Shown: positions 10,403 through 19,735, counted from the stretch's first letter. The stretch: 64,000 nucleotides of DNA from CAWBRT01 sp963791145 (GCA_963791145.1 CAWBRT010000003.1:186001-250000), one strand, 5' to 3'. The notes: generated from the letters alone by a model not told the origin. Numbers and translations: made by a program.

Positions 10403-11599
10403 CTAGGCCTTCACCACTCCCTGGCTCACCTGCGCCACCAGGTCGCCGGCGAACTCCACGTCGGCGGGCATCAGGAAGGCTCCAAAGCTGAAGCGGGTGG
10501 TTCCACCCAGCTTCAGGGTTCCGAACGAGCGGTGCGCCATGGGGGCGCAATGCAGGCCTGGGCGGGTTAGCACGCCGCCCTCCCGCTCCAGCAGCCGTGA
10601 GAGTTCGTAGGGGTCGTCGAATCCCTTGATGCGGATGGAAAACACGCTGGTGCGCTGCTCCAGCCCACGCGGCCCGTAGTAGGTGAGTCCTTCCACGTTG
10701 CTGATCTTCTCCAGGAAGAACTTGGAGAGCACGCGGTCGTGTTCCTGCAGCTTCTCTACCGTCTGGCCGGCGACCCACTTGACTCCCTCCAGCAGGCCGA
10801 CGATGCCGATGGCGTTATGACTGCCGGCTTCGTAGCGGTCCGGCAGGAACTCCGGCTGGCGGTCCTGTTCGCTGACCGAGCCTGTGCCGCCTTCCTCGAG
10901 AGTGGAGAGAACCTTTTCCAGCCCAGGCCTTATGTACAGGAAGCCGGTGCCGAGCGGTCCCAGCAAACCCTTGTGACCAGGGGCGGCGAGCAGATCGATG
11001 TTGTCGGCCTGCACGTCGATGGGAATGTGTCCGACGGCTTGCGCCGCATCCACCAGGAAGGGGATGCCATGCTCGCGGGCGATGGCGCCGATTTCGCGGA
11101 TCGGCTGCACAGTGCCGCTGACGTTGCTGGCGTGGGTAGCGGCGATCAGGCGCGTGTCGGGCCGGATGGCCTTGCGAACATCGTTCGGATCGAGCAGGCC
11201 GCTCACCGGATCGATCGGCACGCGGGTCTGGGTGAGCCAGCCGTTCTCGGCCAGCTTGTTAAACGGACGCAGAATGGAGTTGTGGTCGATGTCCGAGCAG
11301 ATGGCATGCCCCGGGCTAGCGGCGTTGATCAAACCCTTGATCGCCAGGTTGAGGCCCTGCGAGCAATTCAGGGTAAAGATGAAATGCTCGGGCTTCTCGC
11401 CGTGGAAGAGGCTGCAGAGCTGCCGCCGGCACTCGCTGATGAGCGCGCCTGTTTCGATGGCCTCGCGGTAGACTCCGCGTCCGGCGCTGGCCCCCAACTG
11501 CAAGGCATAACGCGACATGGCATCCAGCACCGCCGCCGGCTTGGGAAAACTGGTGGCGGCATTGTCCATGTAGAGACGATGGGAAGAGCTTTCTTTCAT
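10403..11599 (-). CDS. Cysteine desulfurase-like class V aminotransferase
   Basis: A 398-residue PLP enzyme. It opens with YMDNAATSFPKPAAVLDAM, the typical entry of cysteine desulfurases. The pyridine-ring aspartate is in FLVDAAQAVGH and the Schiff-base lysine in APGHKGLLGPLGTG. A conserved cysteine is present in RPGLHCAPMAHRS, at the position that mobilises persulfide sulfur in SufS/Csd-type enzymes. Other features fit the group-II (SufS-like) branch. It is not beside suf or isc genes, so it may serve a stand-alone sulfur-donation role; selenocysteine lyase activity also occurs in this branch. That is of interest because a candidate selenoprotein lies 7 kb away, but no direct link is shown. 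Confidence 0.85.
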   Translation of the reverse strand: MKESSSHRLYMDNAATSFPKPAAVLDAMSRYALQLGASAGRGVYREAIETGALISECRRQLCSLFHGEKPEHFIFTLNCSQGLNLAIKGLINAASPGHAICSDIDHNSILRPFNKLAENGWLTQTRVPIDPVSGLLDPNDVRKAIRPDTRLIAATHASNVSGTVQPIREIGAIAREHGIPFLVDAAQAVGHIPIDVQADNIDLLAAPGHKGLLGPLGTGFLYIRPGLEKVLSTLEEGGTGSVSEQDRQPEFLPDRYEAGSHNAIGIVGLLEGVKWVAGQTVEKLQEHDRVLSKFFLEKISNVEGLTYYGPRGLEQRTSVFSIRIKGFDDPYELSRLLEREGGVLTRPGLHCAPMAHRSFGTLKLGGTTRFSFGAFLMPADVEFAGDLVAQVSQGVVKA

Positions 11600-11816
11600 G
11601 ACTGCCTATCAACCTCTCTCTTCTCGGACAGTTGCTAGAAGCTATCACACGAACCACTAATAAAAATATGACGACTCGCGCCAAGGTTCCAGATTCGCGC
11701 CTGGCGGCTCCGGCGGCACGCCTGAGCCGCCCTTCTATAAAGCGTTCCCGAATAGCTCCAAACCTAAATGATAATACTCATCGCTTGCGAACGGCCAACC
11801 GCATTGCGGAATGTAG

Positions 11817-11966
11817 GGATTAGGGGGTTAGGGAAAACAGGGGTTAGGGGATAGGGACTAGGGTCTAGATACAGAGGGGCTCGAAGCTCCAAATGCAATT
11901 GTGCTTGTGCTCAAACCAATATCCAGACCCTAATCCCTAATCCCTAATCCCCTAACCCCTCATCCC
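11817..11966. repeat. Telomere-like GGGATTA repeats in inverted arms
   Basis: The left arm (11817-11867) holds degenerate units GGGATTA, GGGGTTA and GGGGATA. The right arm (11926-11966) holds CCTAATCCCTAATCCCTAAT and relatives. The two arms are complementary and flank about 60 bases of ordinary sequence, giving a potential long hairpin. A second such locus is at 21630-21992. The rest of the 373-base gap holds nothing I can identify. Confidence 0.85.
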
Positions 11967-11972
11967 CTGCCG

Positions 11973-13775
11973 TTACGGAATGAACGGGACCAGCAGATAG
12001 GAGCCCCACTGGCCGCCGGCATAGAGTTTTACCTTGCCGCCGAAGATATTGGCCGGCCGGCTGTCCGCATCGTTGTGCGTCATTCCGCCCGTGCCCTTGG
12101 TGCCGTAGTGGAACTTCTTGCCGAACTCGCTCAGTTCTCCCTCGTACTCGTAATCCTTGCCGCGCACTGTCAGCGCCACGCGCCAGCCCGCGGGGACGAC
12201 GATACAGGTCGGCAGGATCTCCACATCGCACTCGTAGATCTCGCCCGGGGTAAGCGGCTCCGCCTTGTCGTGCGGATGAAAGGGCTGATAGGGCTTGCTG
12301 CGCGCCGGGTCCAGGCGGCGGTGCGAAACGCGAAGCCAGCCATTGGCGATGGGCGTGTTCGGATCGGTCGAGCCCATGAACGTCAGCTCCTTCCCCTGCG
12401 GATCGAAGACGCGCACGATGAGGAAGAGGTCGGCATCCGTGGTCGACGACGAGATGAACAGCTTGGCCGCCAGATGGCCGGTGATTTCGGTAGGCTTCGG
12501 CATCGGCGGCAGCCAGAAGGTCAGGCCGTTGCCCATGCCCTCATATTCGATCCCCGCGCCTTTAGCCACCGGATTCGGCGAAAGCAAGTAGTGGGCGCCG
12601 CTGATGGAGGCCGGTTTGGGGTCGACCGGGGTGGGATCCAGATATAGCTTCGTCCACTGGGTGCGCGCCAGCGGCCACTCGTTCTCGGCGCGCAGGACGA
12701 ACTTTTCTCCGGGATGGCGGACGTTGAGCTGCACCCGCGGCTGCTCGCGCTCCCAGCCGTTGTCGATGCTTTTAAGGAAATAGTCGAAGAAGCGTTTCTG
12801 CAGCGCCAGCCCGTAGGCGCTGGAGAACAGCGACCAATGCGAGTCGCCGTGCGCCTCCAGCCATTTCTTGCTCGAGGCCGAATGCACGAAGCCGTTGAAA
12901 TTGCCGCGCGGGTGGATTCCCTGGCCGCCCCAGTTGGCGCACGTCAACAGCGGCACCGTCACCTTCGCAAGGTCGACCGTGCGCGAGCGGTGCCACTCAT
13001 CGCAGAACGGATGCTTCTTCGACTCCTCGAAGGCATCGACGCGATTGGCGGCCAGTTCCTCTTCGCTGAGCGTTACCGGGCCGGCGATGGATTCACCAGT
13101 GTTCGGATTCTTCTTGGCCTTCTCGCCACGCCCGTACTGGATGTTCACCACCTGGTGCTTGGCCCAGCGCTTCTGGAACTCCGAGAGAATGCCGCCGTGA
13201 TAGGTATTGTCGCGATAGCCGTCGTTGCGCCCCTCCCAGGGAATGATCGCGGCGAGATGCGGCGGATGCATGGTTGCCACACGCCACTGGTTGGTGGAGT
13301 AGTAGGAGATGCCCAGCATGCCGACCTTGCCGTTGCTCCAGGGCTGCGTGCCCGCCCACTCGATGCACTGATAGAGGTCGTCGATCTCCCTCGGGGAGTT
13401 GGGGTCCATGAAGCCCGGCGACCAGCCGGCGCCGCGCGAATCGACGCGCACCACGGCATAGCCGTGCGGCACCCAGCGCTCAGGATCGGTGGTCTCCCAG
13501 TTCTGATACTTGTTGGTCGAGCCCACCAGGATCTCCGGATGGTCGGTGACCATCTTCTCCCACTGCATCGGATAGCCTTCCTGGTAAGAGAGGCCCTTGG
13601 CATAAATCCCGTAGGTCAGGATGGCGGGATACTTCCCGTCGGCGATGGGACGGTAAATGTCCGCCCGGAGAACGATGCCGTCGTCCACGGGGATAGGCGC
13701 GTTCCAATCGATACGCATTCCGTCCCGCACTTCGCTTCGCATTTTGACGTCGGGAACTTGGCTGGCTTGGCTCAT
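11973..13775 (-). CDS. CocE/NonD-family alpha/beta hydrolase (X-Pro dipeptidyl-peptidase-like)
   Basis: A 600-residue enzyme. The start at 13775 has AAGGAG about ten bases upstream; an upstream open extension is rejected because it overlaps the MFS gene and lacks family similarity. The alpha/beta-hydrolase core shows VVRVDSRGAGWSPG and the nucleophile elbow GMLGISYYSTNQ (serine of GxSYxxxxQ). A jelly-roll C-terminal domain follows (ADLFLIVRVFDPQGKELTF, GWRVALTVRGKDYEYEG), as in X-Pro dipeptidyl-peptidases and cocaine esterase. The family hydrolyses esters and N-terminal X-Pro dipeptides; the substrate is not predictable. No signal peptide is seen. The MFS carrier upstream on the same strand could import its substrate. 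Confidence 0.87.
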   Translation of the reverse strand: MSQASQVPDVKMRSEVRDGMRIDWNAPIPVDDGIVLRADIYRPIADGKYPAILTYGIYAKGLSYQEGYPMQWEKMVTDHPEILVGSTNKYQNWETTDPERWVPHGYAVVRVDSRGAGWSPGFMDPNSPREIDDLYQCIEWAGTQPWSNGKVGMLGISYYSTNQWRVATMHPPHLAAIIPWEGRNDGYRDNTYHGGILSEFQKRWAKHQVVNIQYGRGEKAKKNPNTGESIAGPVTLSEEELAANRVDAFEESKKHPFCDEWHRSRTVDLAKVTVPLLTCANWGGQGIHPRGNFNGFVHSASSKKWLEAHGDSHWSLFSSAYGLALQKRFFDYFLKSIDNGWEREQPRVQLNVRHPGEKFVLRAENEWPLARTQWTKLYLDPTPVDPKPASISGAHYLLSPNPVAKGAGIEYEGMGNGLTFWLPPMPKPTEITGHLAAKLFISSSTTDADLFLIVRVFDPQGKELTFMGSTDPNTPIANGWLRVSHRRLDPARSKPYQPFHPHDKAEPLTPGEIYECDVEILPTCIVVPAGWRVALTVRGKDYEYEGELSEFGKKFHYGTKGTGGMTHNDADSRPANIFGGKVKLYAGGQWGSYLLVPFIP

Positions 13776-13950
13776 GCTGCTACGCTCCTTGAGCGAGATT
13801 CTTGTCCTGTGAAATCGTGGTTTGGATTGATGCTGACGTTCAGAGTAAAGAATAACCCTCTCCCCAGGCTCCGGGGAGAGGTGAAGTAAACAACTTTTGT
13901 AATACCGATAGAGAATATACCCGGCAGCGCTCGCCTTGCCGCCGAAACGG

Positions 13951-15405
13951 CTACTTCGCCGTCGTGGTCCGGGCCTTTTCCGCCAATTCCTCCCTTTGCC
14001 TGAACTTGGTGGCGGCGGCGTCGGTGGCAGCTTGGTTGAGTTGTTCCAGGTTGCGGCCACGCGTTTCGATTCCCAGCCAGATGGTCGCCAGTGAAGCGGT
14101 CAGGCAACCGGCGCCCAGGAACATCCATATCCAGGGCACATGGCCGGAACCCAGAAAAATGCCGATCATCAAGGGGCCGATAGCGCCGCCGATGCGGCCG
14201 ATGCCCATCGCGGTGGAGGTGCCCAATACGCGAATGTGGACCGGGAAAACTTCAGGCGTGTAGGGCGTGATGGCGCACATTCCCATCTCTATGAAGTACA
14301 TGTAGGCGGCCGCCACGTAAAAGAAATGAAGCTCGTTTCTGTGCAACAGAAGCATGGAGAACAGAAACGTTGCCGCACCGGCATATCCCAAAATGGTGAA
14401 GGGCTTGCGCCCGACCCGATCCAGCAGGAAAAAGACCGTGGCGCGACCGGCAATGGCGACCAGGGAGATATAGACGTTGTAGGTCAGTGCCGCCTTCAGG
14501 GTTGATCCATGCAGCTCCATGAAGAAGGTCGGCATGAAAAAGGTCATTCCCCAGGAGCTCATCAGGGGCAGTCCCCAAATGATCCAGGTGTGGGCGGTGC
14601 GGCGGCGCAGCTCCGGAGTAAACAGATCCCGGTAAAGGGGTTTGGGAAGTTTGGCCGGCGGCGGCTCATTGGCCAAAGCTTGCTGAGATTTTTCCAGCGC
14701 CTCATCGCTGATGCCGATGTGGTTGAGAGCCTTGCGGCACTCGTCAAGACGCCCGCGATTGGCCAGCCAGCGGGGAGATTCCGGAACTCCGCGGCGCACC
14801 CAGGCCACCAAAAGCGCCGGGATTACGCCTACTAGAAACAGGGCCCGCCAGCCATAGTTGGGAACGATCAGCAATCCCAGGAAAGAGGCGAGGAAGGTCC
14901 CCACCGGAAAGGCGATGGGCAGCGAGGCTCCGCAGAAGCCGCGAATGCGGGCGGGAGCAAACTCGGCCAATATGGAGGCATCGACCGGAATGGCGCCGCC
15001 GAGTCCCACGCCGGTGAGGAAACGGATCACCAACAGCATGCTGACCGAGAAGGATGCTGCCGTCAGCCCTGAAAATACGGAGAACATCAGGACCGTCAAG
15101 GTAAAGGCGATACGGCGGCCCCACTTGTCGGCGATCCAGCCCCAGATAAACGATCCCACCGTCATCCCCCACATGGTGGAGGAGGTGACCCAGCCCTTGG
15201 TCGCCCCGCTCATGGCGAATTCCTTGGCCAGGCCCGGCAGGGCGTTTCCCACCAGCTTGCTGTCCATGTTGTCGAACAGCGATGCCAGGGCGGCAATGAT
15301 CACCACAGTAAGCAAGTTGCGGGTGGTCGGCATCGCATCGATGGCATGGCCGATGACCCTGAGATTGAGCTGCTTGCTGGCAACCGCTGGTTTCTGGCTC
15401 TCCAT
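13951..15405 (-). CDS. MFS transporter, sugar/aromatic-acid symporter type
   Basis: 484 residues with about twelve membrane helices. The signature GWIADKWGRR lies in the loop between helices 2 and 3, and GVPESPRWL follows helix 6, as in the sugar-porter and aromatic acid:H+ symporter branches. A second loop motif DRVGRKPF lies in the C-terminal half. An acidic residue in the first helix (LASLFDNMDSKLVGNALPG) also fits the acid symporter group. It shares strand with the CocE hydrolase about 175 bases downstream, so a transport-plus-hydrolysis pair is plausible. Substrate unknown. Confidence 0.85.
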   Translation of the reverse strand: MESQKPAVASKQLNLRVIGHAIDAMPTTRNLLTVVIIAALASLFDNMDSKLVGNALPGLAKEFAMSGATKGWVTSSTMWGMTVGSFIWGWIADKWGRRIAFTLTVLMFSVFSGLTAASFSVSMLLVIRFLTGVGLGGAIPVDASILAEFAPARIRGFCGASLPIAFPVGTFLASFLGLLIVPNYGWRALFLVGVIPALLVAWVRRGVPESPRWLANRGRLDECRKALNHIGISDEALEKSQQALANEPPPAKLPKPLYRDLFTPELRRRTAHTWIIWGLPLMSSWGMTFFMPTFFMELHGSTLKAALTYNVYISLVAIAGRATVFFLLDRVGRKPFTILGYAGAATFLFSMLLLHRNELHFFYVAAAYMYFIEMGMCAITPYTPEVFPVHIRVLGTSTAMGIGRIGGAIGPLMIGIFLGSGHVPWIWMFLGAGCLTASLATIWLGIETRGRNLEQLNQAATDAAATKFRQREELAEKARTTTAK

Positions 15406-15587
15406 AACTGTTCCCTTCCCTAAGCCGTTTCAGTTAAGCAAGCTGGTACTCAGGCCATGAATTGCTGCTGGCAACCGGCTCGCTCGAAAGTGGGCTGGAG
15501 CATAACCTGCCTATCCTGGCCGTGCAAGTAACCAAATAGTAACTCCGTTCCGGCGCGGCTTTCCACCAGGGTTTTTTCCCGAAAGAC

Positions 15588-15625
15588 AAAAAAAGACGGC
15601 GCTCGGTCGCTGCCGGCAGCCGTCT
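15588..15625 (-). terminator. Terminator of the first bacterioferritin gene
   Basis: AGACGGC/GCCGTCT form the outer stem, and on the minus strand a run of seven T follows. It is placed about 90 bases after the bacterioferritin stop. The remainder of the 15406-15714 gap holds no gene. Confidence 0.75.
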
Positions 15626-15714
15626 CATTTCTGTTTTCTATGCGGCGGAGTTACTGTGCCACAGCCACACCTCGTCTCGCCGCGCAGCGCGATCGTGGCA
15701 GAGCGAAGGGGTGG

Positions 15715-16188
15715 CTACTCCCCTTTCAATTGCTCGGTAAGGTAGGTGGCGATGCCGATTTCCCCGATGGCGTGCAGCTGCGCCTCCAGGTCGTCGGTAT
15801 GTCGCTCTTCGTCCTTCAGCAGTTCTTCGAACAGCTCGCGGGTGCCATTGTCCGCCGCCTCGCGGCAGATCTTGGACGCGGCATTGTAATCCTTGATGGC
15901 CACGAGCTCGTCCTTCAGGTTGATTTCCAGTTGCGACTTCACGTCCTTCCCAGGCTGCGGCTTAAGCGCGACGCCGACCGCCGGCATGCCATCCAGGAAA
16001 AGGATGCGCTCGATCAGGTGCTCGGCATGATGCATCTCTTCGAAGGCGCGTTTCTTGTGAAATCCAGCCAATCGCTTGTAGCCCCAGTTGTCGCACATCT
16101 CCGCTTGAACCATGTACTGCACAATGGCCGTCAGCTCCGAGCTGAGGGCGACATTGAGCTGCTTGATCACAGTTTCATTTCCACGCAT
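15715..16188 (-). CDS. bfr: Bacterioferritin 1
   Basis: 157 residues, the usual bacterioferritin length. The four-helix ferritin fold is clear: SSELTAIVQYMVQAEMCDNW with the first ferroxidase glutamate, FEEMHHAEHLIERILFLDG with the ferroxidase E/H pair and the methionine that ligates heme in Bfr, and LKDEERHTDDLEAQ with the last ligands. It should assemble as a 24-mer shell that oxidises and stores iron in the cytoplasm. The start at 16188 follows AGGAGA. A second paralogue lies at 49692; the two differ substantially, so they may be mixed-subunit partners or separately regulated. It is divergent from rsmB. Confidence 0.95.
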   Translation of the reverse strand: MRGNETVIKQLNVALSSELTAIVQYMVQAEMCDNWGYKRLAGFHKKRAFEEMHHAEHLIERILFLDGMPAVGVALKPQPGKDVKSQLEINLKDELVAIKDYNAASKICREAADNGTRELFEELLKDEERHTDDLEAQLHAIGEIGIATYLTEQLKGE

Positions 16189-16429
16189 GAGTTCTCCTCG
16201 AAATAATCTCCGGCAGCTCTTCTCCTGAACCCGGAGAACGACCCGGAAAAAATGCACCATACCTCTCGTTTGGAGGTTACAGCAAGAGCCCTCTTGTGCA
16301 CAACGTGGGTTCCGGGAACGGCGCCGGCAGACAAGGGGTTAGCGGCTGTGGGTGGCACGTCCGGGTAGGGTATATTCATCGTGGAGTTCCCGGCAGAGAT
16401 GTCGCTCCGCCGGGTAGTGGCCAGCAACC

Positions 16430-17803
16430 ATGCCCGTCTCGCCCGCCCGCCAAGCCGCATTCCAGATACTGCTGCGGGTCGACCAGCAGAACGCTTACGC
16501 CTCGGAGCTGCTGCACTCCGAGCGCCTGGCGCCACTCTCGCCCGCCGACCGCGGCCTGTGCATGGAGCTGGTGATGGGCTGCCTGCGCTGGCGGCAGACG
16601 CTGGATCACGTGATCGGCGACGCCGCCTCGCAGCCGCTCGACAAACTCGATCCCGAGGTCTTGACGGCGCTACGGTTGGGCGCATATCAGCTTCGCTTCC
16701 TGACGCGCGTTCCGCCCAATGCCGCCGTCAACGAGAGCGTCGAGCTGGTGAAGCGCGCACGCAAGAGGTCCGCCGCCTCTTTCGTAAACGCCGTACTGCG
16801 CAAGCTCGCGCGCCAAGCCGGCGAGCCGGCTTGCAGCGAAGCACCGGCCGCCAAGGATTCCGCACAGGCTCTGGCCCAAAGTTGGTCCCATCCCGAATGG
16901 CTGGTGGAGCGCTGGGTCGAGCAATACGGCGCCGAACGCACAAGCCTCATCTGCCAGTTCGATCAGCAGACGCCGACTACTACGCTTCGCTTCCCTTCCA
17001 ACCCGGAACAGGCGGAGGCGCTGGAGCGCGAGCTGCAGGCTGAAGGACGTGACGCTCGGGCCGGGAAGGCTTTTGCGCTCGGCGCGCGTGGTACGCTGCG
17101 GGCGATGTGACGCATACTCGCGTCTGCCAGGAAGGCCGTGTCGCGATACAAGATGAAGGCTCGCAACTGGTCGCCGCCCTCGTAGGCGCTGATGCGCGAG
17201 CCCGGGTTGCGCATTCTGGACTGCTGCGCCGCGCCAGGCGGCAAAACGGCAGCCATCGCTGAGGCCAACCCTCAGGCCACGATCCTCGCCGTGGAGTTGC
17301 ATCCACATCGCGCTGACCTGCTGCGCCGGCGACTCGCGGGCAGCTCCGGCGGGCGGATCGAGGTGCTCGCGGCCGATGCCACACGCCTGCCGCATGGGCG
17401 CGACTTCGATCGCATTCTGGCCGACGTTCCCTGCTCCGGCACCGGCACGCTGGCCCGCCATCCCGAAATCAAGTGGAAGCTGCGGCCCGAGGATTTGCCG
17501 GACCTGCGCCAGACGCAGACCGCGATCCTTTCGGCCGCCCTGGGCCATCTGGCGGCGGGAGGCGTTCTTGTCTACTCGACTTGTTCGCTGGAGCCCGAGG
17601 AAAACGCCTCGGTGATAGAAGAGGTGCTGCGCGGAAATCCTTCGGCCAGGCTGCTCGACTGCGCCGCCCAGCTAGGCGCGCTAAAGGCGGCAGGCGAGCT
17701 GACCTGGCCCGACGTAGAAAACCTGTGCGCCGGACCCTATCTGCAAACCCTGCCCGGAGTGCATCCGTGCGACGGCTTCTTTGCGGCGATGATCAGCCTT
17801 TAG
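16430..17803 (+). CDS. rsmB: 16S rRNA (cytosine-967-C5)-methyltransferase RsmB (three +1 breaks)
   Basis: The N-terminal NusB-like RNA-binding domain (ARQAAFQILLRVDQQNAYAS) is followed by the Rossmann methyltransferase domain. The SAM motif is CCAAPGGKT, and the two catalytic cysteines sit in DVPCSGTGTLARHPE and YSTCSLEPEEN, as in the RsmB/NOL1 family. Three single extra bases, at 17048, 17097 and 17191, divert the frame over about 145 bases; removing them restores EG-VTLGPGRLLRSARVVR-AGDVTHTRVCQEGRV. All essential motifs are intact outside this patch, so errors in the sequence are more likely than decay. The product methylates C967 of 16S rRNA during ribosome assembly. It is followed by a strong terminator. 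Confidence 0.9.
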
Positions 17804-17810
17804 TATTTTC

Positions 17811-17920
17811 GATTTATGATTTCAGATTGAAGATTGAAGAACCTCCGGGAGGCTTGGCCGCATTGCTCCCGGAGGTTCTTGTTTTTTCAAATCTGCAATC
17901 TGCAATCTTAAATCTGCAAT
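17811..17920. repeat. Inverted GATTTCA/CAATCTGCAATC repeats around a terminator
   Basis: TTTCAGATTGAAGATTGAAG on the left and CAATCTGCAATCTTAAATCT on the right flank a GC-rich terminator hairpin between two convergent genes (rsmB and prxQ). It belongs to the same family as 9246, 10318 and 43942. Confidence 0.8.
17837..17887 (+). terminator. Rho-independent terminator of rsmB
   Basis: AAGAACCTCCGGGAG/CTCCCGGAGGTTCTT gives 15 perfect pairs with a 14-base loop, followed by GTTTTTT. The location is 34 bases behind the rsmB stop. Confidence 0.9.
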
Positions 17921-17923
17921 GCG

Positions 17924-18385
17924 TCAGCGGCTGCTCTTGGCGTACGAGAGCACCTCTTCGGCGTGGCCGTCGGGCTTCACGTTCTCGAAAATGTGAGTGA
18001 TGGTGCCATCCGGCCCGATCAGGAAGGTGGTGCGGGCGATTCCCATCACCATCTTGCCGTACATGTTCTTTTCCTTGAGCACTCCCATCTCGGCGGCCAG
18101 CTTCTTGTCGGGATCGGAGAGCAGGCTGTAGGGCAGGTCAAACTTCTCCTTGAACTTCTTCTGGTCGGCGGGGCTGTCGCCGGAGATGCCCAGCACCACC
18201 AGGCCGGCTTTCTGCAGTTTTGTATAGGCGTCGCGGAACCCGCACGCTTCTATCGTTCAACCGGGGGTATCGGCCTTGGGATAAAAAAAGAGCACAACAT
18301 CTTTCCCGCGAAACTGTTTCAAAGTAACTGTATTGCCGTTTTCGTCGCGCAGACTAAAATTGGGAGCGGCGTGTTTTTCTTCCAT
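17924..18385 (-). CDS. Peroxiredoxin PrxQ/Bcp with in-frame TGA at the catalytic cysteine (probable selenoprotein)
   Basis: The frame runs from ATG at 18385 to TGA at 17924 (153 residues, normal PrxQ length) and is broken only by a TGA at 18259-18257. That codon is residue 43 and falls exactly where the peroxidatic cysteine of TPGCT is expected: FFYPKADTPG-(TGA)-TIEACGFRDAY. The resolving cysteine at residue 48 is present, and the frame continues normally afterwards (LVVLGISGDSPADQKKF, FLIGPDGTITHIFENV). A hairpin with a G-initiated loop starts right behind the TGA, matching bacterial SECIS rules. I therefore read it as a selenocysteine peroxiredoxin that reduces hydroperoxides. A TGC-to-TGA sequencing error is the alternative. 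No sel genes are in the window. Convergent with rsmB. Confidence 0.85.
18224..18253 (-). promoter_or_regulatory. SECIS-like hairpin behind the prxQ TGA
   Basis: Read on the minus strand, the RNA pairs ATAG/CTAT, GCGT/ACGC and GCGG/CCGC, with a two-base AA bulge on the 5' side and a one-base G bulge on the 3' side. This makes 12 pairs closed by the loop GTT. The loop opens with G, 17 bases after the TGA. Bacterial SECIS elements need a G at the start of the apical loop roughly 16-37 bases after UGA; the spacing is close to that of E. coli fdhF. Confidence 0.75.
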
Positions 18386-19687
18386 GGGCAATAGTTTACA
18401 TCCGAAGCTGATCCGCGCGGGCACACGCGAGAGCGTCTGCTGGGTCGCCGCAGTGGCGGCGCTGGCCTTACTGGCTTGGCCGGCCTGGGCGCAATACACG
18501 GGACAGGCGAAGAGCTCGCGCCTGCGGGCCGTGGGAGTGCTCCGCATCGACGGCAAAGGCGTTGCGCGCCTCTTCCCGGTGGTTTTCTACGCCGACGGCA
18601 AGTACTATGATGCACGCCTCTACCAGGCCAATCCGGTGCCGTCGGCCATATCGGGCGACATTTTCTATCAGGCGCAGAAGGACGGCCATCCGGAAGGCAG
18701 CTTCACCGTCCATGCCGCCATGCACACCTCTACCCAGTGGTGGGCCGAGGGGTTATGGAAACCGGGCAGAGCCGACGATGCTAAGGTAGCCAGGCCCGCC
18801 CGCCAAGCCGCGGATTCGGATCGTCCCGTGCTGCACCGGCGCTCTGCTTCCTCGTCATCGGAGAGCAGCGGACGCGGACCCCGACCGTCCCGTGCTGCAC
18901 CGGTCATCCTCGCCGCCAGCGACTCCCGGGAAGCCCAACACCGCCGGCAGCCAGAGGCCCGTAGACGCGGCTGAGCGCGCCGAAGAGCGGGACCCGAACC
19001 GTCCCACCCTGCGCCGCGGCAGGCCTGAGCGGGAGATGCAGCCCGACCTGCCGACCATGGCTGGTCCGGGCAAGGCCCGCGCCAACGCGGTTTCTGCAGC
19101 TCCGGCTGCTTTGGCCAGCGACAAGGTGCTGCTGGCGGTCGCCGACTCCGACAAGATCGAAGCGCATCCGTACGTTTACGCCTGGAAGCCGGAGGAGCGC
19201 GAGCGCGACCTGGCCGCCTTGCAAAGCCTGGCTGCCGACGCCATTCGCCGCGCCGCTAAGGACCGCGCGAGCCTGCGCGGCATCGACCCCACCAAGCTGA
19301 CCGAGGTCGAAACCTATGCGCTCGATCCGGACTCTACCAACCGGCCAATAGAGATCCTCGCCGCTACAGTTGCCGGCGCCGCCAGCAAGACCTGGCTGCC
19401 GCCCGGTTCGGTCATGAAAGCCCCGCCCCAGGTCCGTCTGATGCTGGTGGCGCGCAAGAACAGCGAAGGCAAGCTGAACCAGATCTTCTCCATGATCTCC
19501 GACCCGCTGGCGCTGGATGTACGCCCGTCTGCTGCGCTTCCTCGGCGCGGTGGACGCCGACGGCAGCGGACGCGCCCAACTGCTCTTCCAACAGCAGGTG
19601 GATATGAATTCCTTCAGCTACGCGCTCTACCACGCCACACCGTACGATCTCATCAAGACCTTCGAGACCGCCCCGGCGGAGCGGTGA
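18384..19687 (+). CDS. Secreted hypothetical protein (two +1 breaks)
   Basis: The N-terminus MGNSLHPKLIRAGTRESVC is followed by the hydrophobic stretch WVAAVAALALLAWPAWAQ, a signal peptide with a likely cleavage after AWA. A conserved-looking domain follows (LRAVGVLRIDGKGVARLFPV), then a low-complexity repeat region around DSDRPVLHRR and DPDRPVLHRS, then a second domain ending in FSYALYHATPYDLIKTFETA. Extra bases at 18870 and 19519 shift the frame; without them one frame of about 433 residues results. I do not recognise the family. Its ATG overlaps the start codon of the divergent prxQ inside CCATGG. Confidence 0.6.
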
Positions 19688-19692
19688 GAACC

Positions 19693-19735
19693 TCCGTTTC
19701 ACGTTTCACGTTTCACGTTTCACGTTGTTGTGCGT
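19693..19735. repeat. CGTTTCA tandem units, left arm
   Basis: Four tandem units of CGTTTCA occur directly after the preceding gene. The reverse complement (CGTGAAACGTGAAACGGAG) appears at 20511-20530, so the two arms bracket the small secreted gene between them. Confidence 0.75.

Noticed and set aside
11817..11966. Eukaryotic telomere DNA or contamination
   Set aside because: The units are degenerate, form short inverted arms, and lie between ordinary bacterial genes at two separate loci.
18257..18556. prxQ as a plain truncated gene
   Set aside because: The downstream frame keeps full PrxQ conservation, and the stop is TGA at the one position where selenocysteine replaces cysteine, with a matching hairpin.
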